This document shows positions 57,446 through 64,000 of a stretch of 64,000 bases of DNA, piece by piece. The notes beneath the pieces were generated by a model. That model did not search any database. It was not told the DNA's origin and was given only the letters and a program-made list of their open reading frames with translations. The translations under genes and the position numbers were made by a program. The stretch comes from CALAGB01 sp963789565 (GTDB lineage Bacteria > Chloroflexota > Chloroflexia > Thermomicrobiales > Thermomicrobiaceae), in NCBI GenBank assembly GCA_963789565.1, contig CAWBKX010000002.1:2294001-2358000 (forward strand), read 5' to 3'. Every line of letters starts with the position of its first letter. The first letter of the stretch is position 1.

Positions 57446-58459
57446 TTAGTGGCCGTGGCCGTGATCGCCGCCATTTCCGTTGGCGAAGAGTGGCGTCATC
57501 GGCTTCACGTTTGCGGTATCACAGGTGTTCTGCAGGCAGCCAAGGCCGAAGGCGTCCTCGACCGTCAGCAACAGCGAGTAGTGGTTGTATGGCGTCGGAT
57601 CCTGCAAACCGCGCGGGCCGTGATTGGCAATCACGATGGTGGCGACGTGGCCACCGCCCGGGTTGGCATCGCAGCAGCCGAGATTCGTGGCTTCGAAGTC
57701 ATCCTCGTCCCAGGTGACGACGATGGCGTTGTTGCCCTCTTTCCAGCTTTGCGAGGCCATGATCGCGGTCACGACGCTTCCGACGTAGTTGTCGCCCATC
57801 TGGATGAGCCCCGTCGCATCGCTGCAATCTGAGATTCCATGCATGTCGTGGCACTGATCCGGAACGATGAAGCTGAAGTTCGGGACCTTGTTGGTGGCGA
57901 GGTCGACGAAGAGCTGCGTGTCCGGCACCATCTTGGCCAGTTCGGCGGGATCGTTCTGCATCGAGGCGAAGTTCAAGAATGGGTTGTGCTTCGACTTGTA
58001 AAGGCCGTTTCCGTAGTCGTAGCCCTTGAATCCGGCCACCGGCATGGTTTGCTGATAGTCCTTCCAGGTCAGGCCGGCGCCTTCGAGCTGCTGTGCCAGA
58101 CTCGGCTCGTTGTTGGTGTGGTTCACGCCGTTGGTCGTCTGATCGTAGGCGTTGTCGTCTTGAATCCCAAAGTAGCTGCCGCCGATGAGCGCCACGTAGT
58201 TGGGCTCACTCGGATGCGTTACGCCGTACGACTGGGTCGCCAATCCGTACTGCTGCGCCATCGCGTTGATCTGGGGCGCGTTCGCGTTGCCGATAATCTG
58301 CTCTGATGCGTGGTTCTCCATGACGATTTCAAAGATGTGCTGATAGTGCGGCACTGAGTTGTTCGATTCGGACCGGTCGCGCGCCATGGCGACAGTCGGA
58401 ATAGCTACTACCACCAGCGCGAGCATGGCAGTCAGCAGCACAAGACCCTTCTTCCGCAT
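57446..58459 (-). CDS. secreted phosphoesterase (acid phosphatase / phospholipase C family)
   Basis: A 337-residue exported enzyme of the AcpA/PLC superfamily. Signal peptide ~1-27. HYQHIFEIVMENHASEQIIG (~40-60) has the metal-binding Glu-Asn, then HPSEPNYVALIGGSYFG (Ser/Thr nucleophile region), NFSFIVPDQCHDMHGISDCS (~200) and VVTWDEDDFEATNLGCCDAN (~250), with HVATIVIANHGPRG near 275 closing the metal site. The C terminus is His/Gly-rich (GDHGHGH). It hydrolyses phosphomonoesters or phospholipid headgroups outside the cell. AAGGAGG precedes the ATG at 58459. Cysteine pairs suggest disulfides. Confidence 0.9.
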   Translation of the reverse strand: MRKKGLVLLTAMLALVVVAIPTVAMARDRSESNNSVPHYQHIFEIVMENHASEQIIGNANAPQINAMAQQYGLATQSYGVTHPSEPNYVALIGGSYFGIQDDNAYDQTTNGVNHTNNEPSLAQQLEGAGLTWKDYQQTMPVAGFKGYDYGNGLYKSKHNPFLNFASMQNDPAELAKMVPDTQLFVDLATNKVPNFSFIVPDQCHDMHGISDCSDATGLIQMGDNYVGSVVTAIMASQSWKEGNNAIVVTWDEDDFEATNLGCCDANPGGGHVATIVIANHGPRGLQDPTPYNHYSLLLTVEDAFGLGCLQNTCDTANVKPMTPLFANGNGGDHGHGH

Positions 58460-58627
58460 GGATCCTCCTTCGCGGGAATCCGAGGCACTCTTGTGAGAGC
58501 GCCATCCAACCCTCTCATCAGGCGCCGGCATCGAGCAGCCTCGCCCACATGTTAGTTAGCGGCGGATGCTCCCACGAAGGATTGAGTCCTCATTAAAGAA
58601 CTGTTTGTCTTACGTTAAGAGGGGAAC

Positions 58628-59293
58628 TCACTCGGTCGCGACTGGCGCTGGCGTCGGCTCAGTCAGTCCCTCGCCGCGTAGTCCATAGACCGCGTAGTAG
58701 ATGGCCAGCGCCGCACTGATGGCGATGCTGAGGGGCACGTAAATGAACGCGGCGATGAACGCCGCGAAGTAGATGAGCGGTCCGAAGCGGAAGGCGCGCG
58801 AGATGGCTGCGATCAAGGCAGGATCGGCCGTTTCGCTCAGGAGACGACGATTGTAGGAGGCGTAGCGCCAGAGCGCATTGAAGCAGAGGGCTACCACTAC
58901 GAACGTGCCACTGTAGATGAGCATGCCGGAGCGGGATTGCGACGTCGTGAGGTAGTCGGCCAGCAGTGCCGTGGGGTAGTTCACGAAGGTGATCAGCATC
59001 AACAGGATTCCATTGATCATCAGGAAGCGCCGGTCGGAATGGTCGATCAGCTTGAAGACCATGTGGTGGTTCACCCACATGATCAGGATGACGACGAAGC
59101 TGATGGCGTAGGCCAGGAAGGACGGCCAGCGCTGCAGCAGATCGTGCGTCAGGTGCGGGCTGTCCGACGGAATAGGAATCTCAAGAATCAGCAGGGTGAT
59201 GGCGATGGCGAAGACGCCGTCGCTGAATGCTTCGAGTCGTCCCGTCTCACGTTCGATGCGTTGGTCGTTGGGTGACGTCGCGCGCTGCTGCAT
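58628..59293 (-). CDS. TMEM175-family potassium channel-like protein (DUF1211)
   Basis: A 221-residue protein with six helices. RLEAFSDGVFAIAITLLILE (~18-38) contains the FSD motif that lines the pore in bacterial and lysosomal TMEM175 channels; helices 2-6 follow to ~205. One repeat is present, whereas the human protein has two; bacterial forms are tetramers. CAGGGAGG precedes the ATG. Selectivity for K+ is inferred from family. Confidence 0.88.
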   Translation of the reverse strand: MQQRATSPNDQRIERETGRLEAFSDGVFAIAITLLILEIPIPSDSPHLTHDLLQRWPSFLAYAISFVVILIMWVNHHMVFKLIDHSDRRFLMINGILLMLITFVNYPTALLADYLTTSQSRSGMLIYSGTFVVVALCFNALWRYASYNRRLLSETADPALIAAISRAFRFGPLIYFAAFIAAFIYVPLSIAISAALAIYYAVYGLRGEGLTEPTPAPVATE

Positions 59294-59684
59294 GTTCAGC
59301 CTCCCTGGGTGGAAGAGCAGGTTTCTCGATTTCGAACGCAGTTGGCATGGGCCGACGCTGGGAGCCGACGTGATTGACCCAGGCCAGACTGTGTCGGTCG
59401 GTTCGAACGAATGGCAGTCTACGAGGAGCTATACGGGGAAACTATAGTCAAAACGGGCAGGAATGCGCACCGCCGGAATGGTCAGGGCGAGGAGCGACGA
59501 GCGGCTGGTGGAGGTTGATAGCCTCCTGTGGAAATGAGTTGGAAATCGTGTCGCATTCATCCGGCGCACGGAACGTACTCCATCGCATTGTCAGTGAACG
59601 CGGCCAGGCGTCACTCAGAAGAGCGGGGCAGTTTTCAGACCGAACGGGGCCACACGGGTCCGGACGCAGCACGCACGCATGTCA
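59294..59684. other. intergenic region between TMEM175 and MarR genes
   Basis: 391 bases without a credible gene. It should hold the promoter of the leftward channel gene and the 3' flank of the leftward MarR gene. No clear terminator or repeat was found. Confidence 0.4.
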
Positions 59685-60188
59685 CTAATCACCATCTTCT
59701 TCCTCATGCGTGGCGGCGACGATGACTAACTCTTTGAGCATTTGGCGTAGGTCCGTCAGGCGGGCCTCGCCCAATGCCGCACGAAACTCAGATTCCATCT
59801 CGTTCAAGATGCGATTTGCCGTGTCGGTCATGCTCAGCCCGCGATGAGTGATCTGAATCAATTTGGCGCGGCGGTCGCTGGGGTCCGGCACGCGCCGCAC
59901 ATATTTGCGCCGCTCCAAATAGTCGACGATCTGAACCATGGCCTGTGACGTCACGCCCGCGCGCAACGCCATGGTAGCGATCGTGGAGCCCTCGGGCCCG
60001 ATGTGCTCGAAGACCTTGCCAGCGCCTGGACGAATGTCCGGGTAGCCGGCGACATCCATACGTCGGTGGAACTCGCCGTTGACGACGCGCTGGGTCACGG
60101 TGATCAACCCGCTGAGACTGCGTTGCTCCTCTGCCCAGCCATCCTCTTGCGCTCGCTTACCCGGCTCGCTCTTCGTCGTCTGCGTCAC
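59685..60188 (-). CDS. MarR-family regulator divergent from cupin gene
   Basis: A 167-residue protein with HTH at ~75-100 (TIATMALRAGVTSQAMVQIV), the wing at VRRVPDPSDRRAKLIQITHR and C-terminal dimerisation helices (NRILNEMESEFRAALGEARL). GTG start with GAGGTG upstream. It faces the cupin gene across 117 bases that contain a dyad spanning both promoters, so it probably represses itself and the cupin gene. Confidence 0.9.
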   Translation of the reverse strand: MTQTTKSEPGKRAQEDGWAEEQRSLSGLITVTQRVVNGEFHRRMDVAGYPDIRPGAGKVFEHIGPEGSTIATMALRAGVTSQAMVQIVDYLERRKYVRRVPDPSDRRAKLIQITHRGLSMTDTANRILNEMESEFRAALGEARLTDLRQMLKELVIVAATHEEEDGD

Positions 60189-60198
60189 GATTCACCTC

Positions 60199-60238
60199 TT
60201 GACAAGTACACAAACACCTTTATTATAAAGTTACTTGT
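60199..60238. promoter_or_regulatory. shared divergent promoter and dyad operator, MarR/cupin
   Basis: Plus strand: TTGACA (60199-60204) and TATTAT (60221-60226), 16 bp apart, driving the cupin gene. Minus strand: perfect TATAAT at 60227-60222. A dyad ACAAGTA (60202-60208) and TACTTGT (60232-60238) surrounds both -10 elements; a dimer bound there would shut both promoters. Confidence 0.7.
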
Positions 60239-60305
60239 GTATATTCGGTCCGTCAATAGGCGCGGACCGCGTTGCTGAAGCCATTTCGCCGTGGAGGGTG
60301 CAGAT

Positions 60306-60818
60306 ATGCCTGAAACGAAACCGATGGTAAACCCGCTTGTACACGCGCAACCCGGGAATGGCGAGGTTGTGGGCGTCGTCGGTGAAGGGCTGCGCCTGCT
60401 GCTAACCGCCGGTGCGACGAACTCCCAGCTCATCTTGGCCGAAATCGATAGCCCGCCGGGCGGCGGACCACCGGCGATTCACACCCATCCGCCGATGGAG
60501 GCCGTCTACATTCTGGAGGGATCAATCGAGTTCAGCTGGATGGGGCCCGATGGCGTTGAGACGTTTGTCGCCGGGCCGGGGAGCGCGGTCTTCGTTCCGG
60601 GAGGGGTCGCGCACAACTACAAGAACGTGGGCGAGACCAACGCGCGCATGCTCGGCATCTTCAATTCCGCCTCAATGGAGAACTTCTTTCGCGATATGGC
60701 GCGTGCCTCGACCGACGAGCAGGGCCAGCCGATCATACCGCCCGACGTTCCCAAGCTGATGGGTGTGATGGCCAAGTATGACGTGGCCTTTGTCGGTGGG
60801 CCTCCCGGCCAAAGCTAG
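60306..60818 (+). CDS. cupin-domain protein
   Basis: A 170-residue single-domain cupin (beta-barrel): GGGPPAIHTHPPMEAVYILE is cupin motif 1, with the HxHx(4)E metal ligands, and PGSAVFVPGGVAHNYKNVGE is motif 2 with the final His. The metal-binding set is complete, so an oxygenase, isomerase or ligand-sensing role is possible. ATG at 60306 with GGAGGG upstream is preferred over an in-frame GTG. Likely regulated by the divergent MarR protein, and possibly co-transcribed with the damaged ester-cyclase gene that follows. Confidence 0.85.
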   Translation: MPETKPMVNPLVHAQPGNGEVVGVVGEGLRLLLTAGATNSQLILAEIDSPPGGGPPAIHTHPPMEAVYILEGSIEFSWMGPDGVETFVAGPGSAVFVPGGVAHNYKNVGETNARMLGIFNSASMENFFRDMARASTDEQGQPIIPPDVPKLMGVMAKYDVAFVGGPPGQS

Positions 60819-60863
60819 ACGCTCGTTCGTGCGCTTGAGGGGGTGGTCATCCGGGGAGAATCG

Positions 60864-61328
60864 ATGATCGGCAAGGAGCAGGTCATGTCAGTGGAACACA
60901 ATACGGTGAGAGTTCGCAAACTGGCGGACGAAGGTTTCAAACACTGAAGCCTGGCCTCCGTCGATGAGGTCGTCTCGCCCGAGATGATCGATCGCAATCC
61001 CATGCCAGGGCAGCAGCCGGTACCTGCGGTCATCAAAGACTTCATCAACCTGTTGTACGCCGCCTTCCCGGACGCCCAATTCACCAACGAGCACACCTTC
61101 GGCGATGGCGAGATGGTGGCTGATCACTGTCATATGGAGGGAACCCACGGCGGCCCCTTCATGTGAATTCCGCCGACCGGGCGGCGAGTCCACATCGAGG
61201 GGATCGAGGTTTTTCGCATGGTGGGCGCTCAGATCGTCGAACGTTGGGCGCGGGTCGACAGCATGGGGCTGCTGTGCCGGCTGGGCGCGATTCCCAAGCA
61301 GAGCGACGGCGCGTCCAACCCGTCATAG
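60864..61328 (+). pseudogene. ester-cyclase (SnoaL-like) gene with two in-frame TGA codons
   Basis: One continuous frame from ATG 60864 to TAG 61326-61328 reads a complete ester-cyclase/SnoaL-like protein of about 154 codons, interrupted by TGA at 60945-60947 and 61164-61166. The order of motifs is intact: SVDEVVSPEMIDRNP, AAFPDAQFTNEHTFGDGEMV, EGTHGGPFM(stop)IPPTGRRV, IEGIEVFRM and MGLLCRLGAIP. At both stops the family normally has glycine (NxG-L near the start, and GxFMGIPPTG), and GGA to TGA is a single change each. Frameshifts are absent. Most likely a young pseudogene; recoding is discussed under findings. Confidence 0.75.
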
Positions 61329-61355
61329 CTCACGCACCTATCCCACACCAATAGA

Positions 61356-61387
61356 GCAACCCGTTCAGCCAACGCTGGGCGGGTTGC
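61356..61387 (+). terminator. hairpin terminator before the FMN riboswitch promoter
   Basis: GCAACCCG (61356-61363) and CGGGTTGC (61380-61387) flank an inner CAGC/GCTG stem; no U-tract. It likely ends the cupin/ester-cyclase transcript. Confidence 0.55.
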
Positions 61388-61443
61388 GCCGCTGCACGGC
61401 CGCGACGGGTCGCGGCAATCCGGGCTTGTCTGGTGTACGTCGA

Positions 61444-61472
61444 TTGACAGGGGGAGTGCCGGCCACTAGTAT
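61444..61472 (+). promoter_or_regulatory. promoter of the FMN riboswitch-ribXY unit
   Basis: TTGACA (61444-61449), 17 bp, TAGTAT (61467-61472). The predicted start near 61479 puts the first transcribed bases right at the riboswitch. Confidence 0.75.
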
Positions 61473-61483
61473 TAGCGGTGCAA

Positions 61484-61610
61484 GACTTCGGGGCAGGGTG
61501 AGGCGTTCCGCGCCAATTCCCGACCGGCGGTTATAGCCCGCGAGCGACAATTGTCGCAGGAACCGGTGAGATTCCGGTGCCGACGGTACAGTCCGGATGG
61601 GAGAAGATTG
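61484..61610 (+). ncRNA. FMN riboswitch (RFN element)
   Basis: All conserved blocks of the six-armed RFN aptamer are present in order: CTTCGGGGCAGGGTG at the 5' side, ATTCCCGACCGGCGGT, AGCCCGCGAGC, a variable hairpin (GCGACAATTGTCGC), CCGGTGAGATTCCGG, GCCGACGGT-A-CAGTCCGGATG and GGAGAAGA at the 3' side. FMN binding controls the downstream gene. The following sequence (61692-61722) can fold as GCGAGACGCC...GGCGGCTGTCTTGC, and GAGAGGGA before ribX could be hidden, so translational or transcriptional off-switching is likely when FMN is abundant. Confidence 0.95.
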
Positions 61611-61748
61611 CGTCCCCATAATGCTATGCTCCCCGAGGTCCGTGTCTGAAATTTTTGGGTACACCGCGCGGTTTGACCGTTTGGTGACCCACGCGAGACG
61701 CCCCGTGAGGCGGCTGTCTTGCGATTTCGAGAGGGACGGGCCTTTAAC

Positions 61749-62618
61749 ATGGAATCGACCGACTTCGTCGACGCGCTCGGCGCGCCGCCGGGCGACCTGA
61801 TCGACCGTACCGCCGAGCGTAAAATGCGCTCAAGAAGCCGTCCGAAACGGCGCGTCTCCGCGCAAATCCGGATGGTTTCGACGATCCTGCCACCGCTGGT
61901 CATCGGGCTGGCTACGCTCGCGCTGTGGAGTGCGTTGGTGCGCTCCGGGGTGGTGGCCAAATATCTCCTTCCTGCTCCCACTGAGGTGCTGCGCGTCTTC
62001 TGGCAGTCGTTGACCAACGGACTGCTGTGGGAATACGCTCGCCCGACCCTCGTCGAGAGCGTCGAAGGGTTCGTGGCTGGGAGCCTGATCGGCCTGGCGA
62101 CCGGCTACGCCATCTCGCGCAGTCGTCTGCTGGCCCGCATGCTGGAGCCCTACCTGGCCGCCAGCCAGGCGCTTCCCGCCATAGCGCTGGCACCACTGTT
62201 GGTCCTCTGGCTGGGGTACGGCAAGACCCCCATCGTCGCCCTGTGTGCGTTGATCGTCTTCTTCCCGGTCCACGTCAACACCGCGCTCGGTATCCGCACC
62301 TTGGATCAGGAGATCCTGGACGCGGCCCGCGTCGATGGTGCTGGTGGGCTGGCGCTGCTGCGGCATTTCGAGCTGCCGTTGGCGCTGCCGAGCATTCTGG
62401 CGGGCATGCGCAACGGCTTGACGCTCTCGATCACTGGCGCCGTGGTCGGTGAGTTCGTCATTGGCGATCGTGGGCTGGGCGGTCTACTCACCATCGCGCG
62501 CGGCAACTTCAACACTCCGTTGGTCTTCGCCACGTTGCTGACGCTGGCGATCATGGCGTCCGTGTTCTATGGCATTGGCCGAATCATCGAGCGACGGCTT
62601 TCGTATCTGGAGGGATGA
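61749..62618 (+). CDS. ribX: riboflavin ABC transporter permease RibX
   Basis: A 289-residue inner-membrane permease of the SsuC/TauC/ThiX type with six or more helices. The EAA-like loop LDQEILDAARVDGAGGLALL (~185) contacts the ATPase, and ITGAVVGEFVIGDRGLGGLL is the next conserved segment. The FMN riboswitch just upstream identifies the substrate as riboflavin or a flavin-related compound; RibXY was described from Chloroflexi. The ATG at 61749 is chosen over a TTG at 61719. One base separates its stop from ribY. Confidence 0.88.
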   Translation: MESTDFVDALGAPPGDLIDRTAERKMRSRSRPKRRVSAQIRMVSTILPPLVIGLATLALWSALVRSGVVAKYLLPAPTEVLRVFWQSLTNGLLWEYARPTLVESVEGFVAGSLIGLATGYAISRSRLLARMLEPYLAASQALPAIALAPLLVLWLGYGKTPIVALCALIVFFPVHVNTALGIRTLDQEILDAARVDGAGGLALLRHFELPLALPSILAGMRNGLTLSITGAVVGEFVIGDRGLGGLLTIARGNFNTPLVFATLLTLAIMASVFYGIGRIIERRLSYLEG

Positions 62619-62619
62619 G

Positions 62620-63630
62620 ATGCGGGTAGGGATTGGTGGGCGGCGCGCGCCGTCCGCCCTGGTTCGGTTGTTCCTCGTACTCGTCATCGTTGGAGCGCTT
62701 GCCGGCTGCGGTAAGCCGTCCGGCGGTAATCCAACCTCAGTGACCATCGGATTGACGTACGTGCCGAATATCCAGTTCGCGCCCTTCTACGTGGCCGACT
62801 CGCTCGGCTACTACAAGGACGCCGGACTCAAGGTGACGTTCCATCACCACGCGGCGGGCGAAGATGAGTTCGGCGCATTGGTCTCCGGCAACGAAGACAT
62901 GATCTTCGCCAGCGGCGACGAGATGCTCCAGGCACAGAGCAAGGGCGTGCCGGTCGTCTACCTGGCTCAGGTCTTCACGCAATACCCGGTCGCACTCATC
63001 GTTCCGGCCGATTCCCCGATCAAGTCGGCCGCCGATCTCAAAGGCCACAGCATCGGTGTGCCGGGAGCCTATGGCGCGACCTACATCGGCCTGCTGGCTT
63101 TGCTGCAGCAAGCCGGGTTGACCCAGAAGGACGTCGACATTCAGTCGATTGGCTACACCCAGGTCGCCGCGCTGATGGGGCACAAAGTTGACGCGGTCAT
63201 GGGCTACCTCAACAACGAGGCGATTCAGTTTCAGACGTCCGGGTTCGACGTGCGTACCATTCCGGTCGGTAGCTCGCAGCCCCTCATCTCCAATGGAATG
63301 GGTGCCCTTCAGAAGGAGCTGGATGCCAATCCGGATGTGGTTAAGGCGGTGATCGCGGCGACGCTCAAGGGTGTCGACTTCGTCAACACGCATCCGGATG
63401 AGGCGGTCAACCTGAGTAAGGATTACGTTCCGGACCTGAAGGACAGTGCCACCGCCGCCAGCGCGCTGGACGTGCTCAATGCCACCATCCCGCTTATGCA
63501 GATCGGCAATTCGGCCGCTAAGACCGACCCGAACGATTGGTCGTCGATGGAGCAATTCATGGTGGCCAACGGGCAGTTGGACAAAACGATCGATGTGAAC
63601 AAGGTCTACAGCAACGACTATCTGCCCTAA
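62620..63630 (+). CDS. ribY: riboflavin ABC transporter substrate-binding protein RibY
   Basis: A 336-residue lipoprotein of the NMT1/THI5-like periplasmic-binding fold. Signal peptide ends VGALAGC (Cys ~30 lipidated). SVTIGLTYVPNIQFAPFYVA, ADSLGYYKDAGLKVTFHHHA and KGHSIGVPGAYGATYIGLLA are family segments. It would bind riboflavin or a precursor outside the membrane and pass it to RibX. GGAGGG precedes the ATG. A palindrome copy follows the stop by 35 bases. No ATPase gene is adjacent. Confidence 0.88.
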   Translation: MRVGIGGRRAPSALVRLFLVLVIVGALAGCGKPSGGNPTSVTIGLTYVPNIQFAPFYVADSLGYYKDAGLKVTFHHHAAGEDEFGALVSGNEDMIFASGDEMLQAQSKGVPVVYLAQVFTQYPVALIVPADSPIKSAADLKGHSIGVPGAYGATYIGLLALLQQAGLTQKDVDIQSIGYTQVAALMGHKVDAVMGYLNNEAIQFQTSGFDVRTIPVGSSQPLISNGMGALQKELDANPDVVKAVIAATLKGVDFVNTHPDEAVNLSKDYVPDLKDSATAASALDVLNATIPLMQIGNSAAKTDPNDWSSMEQFMVANGQLDKTIDVNKVYSNDYLP

Positions 63631-63664
63631 GAATTTCGGGAATCCCACCGAATCGGACCGCACT

Positions 63665-63684
63665 GGGCGACGCACGCGTCGCCC
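63665..63684 (+). repeat. dispersed palindrome, copy 3 (after ribY)
   Basis: GGGCGACGCACGCGTCGCCC, flanked by T and AA, 35 bases beyond the ribY stop. Same core as the copies at 37454 and 39554. Confidence 0.7.
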
Positions 63685-63833
63685 AATTTCGTTGGCCGGA
63701 ATCGGCCGTACTTCGATCGGCGCCGTCGCCCGAAATCGCCGGACGAAAAGATGCGTGCTATTCATCGGACAACCAAGAAGCGCATAATTTCCGGAGTGCG
63801 GAGATTGCCGCGTGAACATTCTAAGGGGGAGCG

Positions 63834-64000
63834 ATGCTGGTCGGACCGAAAGTAACACTGCGTGGGATCACACGGGACGACCTGCCGGCCATCTGGCGGT
63901 TCAACAATGATCTGGAGGTTGAACTGGCCGGTGGAGGGGACCCGCCCAAGCCACAATCATTCGAGCGGCTTCGGACCGAATACGATCGCGATACTTCAAT
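63834..64000 (+). CDS. GNAT acetyltransferase, 3' end outside the window
   Basis: An ATG at 63834 with AAGGGGGA just upstream begins MLVGPKVTLRGITRDDLPAI, the opening beta-strand and helix of RimJ/RimL-type GNAT enzymes. About 55 residues are visible before the window ends; no catalytic motif is reached, so the assignment rests on the N terminus only. Confidence 0.6.
   Translation, partial: MLVGPKVTLRGITRDDLPAIWRFNNDLEVELAGGGDPPKPQSFERLRTEYDRDTS

Larger units (their letters stand above)
61329..61748. other. regulatory leader region before ribX
   Basis: 420 bases with no gene: a hairpin at 61356-61387, a promoter at 61444-61472, the FMN riboswitch at 61484-61610 and its expression platform to 61748. 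All are annotated separately. Confidence 0.8.

Noticed and set aside
59380..59470. Possible tRNA gene (GGTTCGAACGAAT resembles a T-loop)
   Set aside because: No acceptor, D or anticodon stems can be placed around it.
61700..61748. Canonical rho-independent terminator as the riboswitch platform
   Set aside because: A stem can form, but no U-tract follows; control may instead be on ribosome access, so no terminator was annotated.

Overview
The window is 64 kb of GC-rich bacterial chromosome with short intergenic gaps and ordinary bacterial signals: Shine-Dalgarno sites, TTGACA promoters, and ATG/GTG/TTG starts. The best guess is a Chloroflexota bacterium, possibly Thermomicrobia-like. This rests on the FMN-riboswitch-controlled ribXY transporter (known mainly from Chloroflexi), the YFER-type repeats on the L,D-transpeptidase, lipoprotein and membrane gene content, and GC-rich intergenic mini-repeats. 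That is inference; there is no rRNA here to settle it. I see no rRNA, tRNA, CRISPR array or prophage.

Left part (1-17 kb): the end of a DUF5305-type membrane gene coupled to an RTX-like protein; an amidohydrolase; a small XRE regulator / peptide deformylase / MOSC operon; and an FTR1 iron permease behind a promoter whose start point is covered by a perfect inverted repeat. Next come two tandem, paralogous modules, each an ECF sigma factor followed by a very large single-pass membrane protein with repeated outer domains (15159-12270 and 10756-7044, both minus strand). Between them lies a scar: a RAYT/IS200-like transposase inside 57-bp inverted repeats (a solo copy sits 4 kb away), plus debris of an ATP-grasp gene and of a third sensor-like gene. 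pyrR and an M20 carbamoylase-type amidase follow.

Middle (17-45 kb): a Tat-exported molybdenum hydroxylase (large subunit plus 2Fe-2S subunit), a DUF4126 protein, a MarR/ABC exporter pair, a SufR-like Fe-S regulator, an orphan membrane/roadblock-like protein, YfhO-type and MFS membrane proteins, MscS, a sugar-nucleotidyltransferase, argS and arginase, an AT-rich P-loop kinase that looks acquired, an ArsR/SRPBCC pair, a serine hydrolase, a sugar dehydrogenase lipoprotein, an aspartoacylase-like enzyme and an L,D-transpeptidase.

Right part (45-64 kb): a VapBC-type toxin-antitoxin pair; type II topoisomerase subunits B and A, separated by a mini-repeat; transport and CoA-metabolism genes; a stress protein; a secreted phosphoesterase; a TMEM175-like channel; a MarR regulator divergent from a cupin gene over a shared palindrome; and an ester-cyclase-like gene broken by two in-frame TGA codons, both where the family has glycine. 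The window closes with an FMN riboswitch and ribXY, without a linked ATPase, and the start of a GNAT gene.
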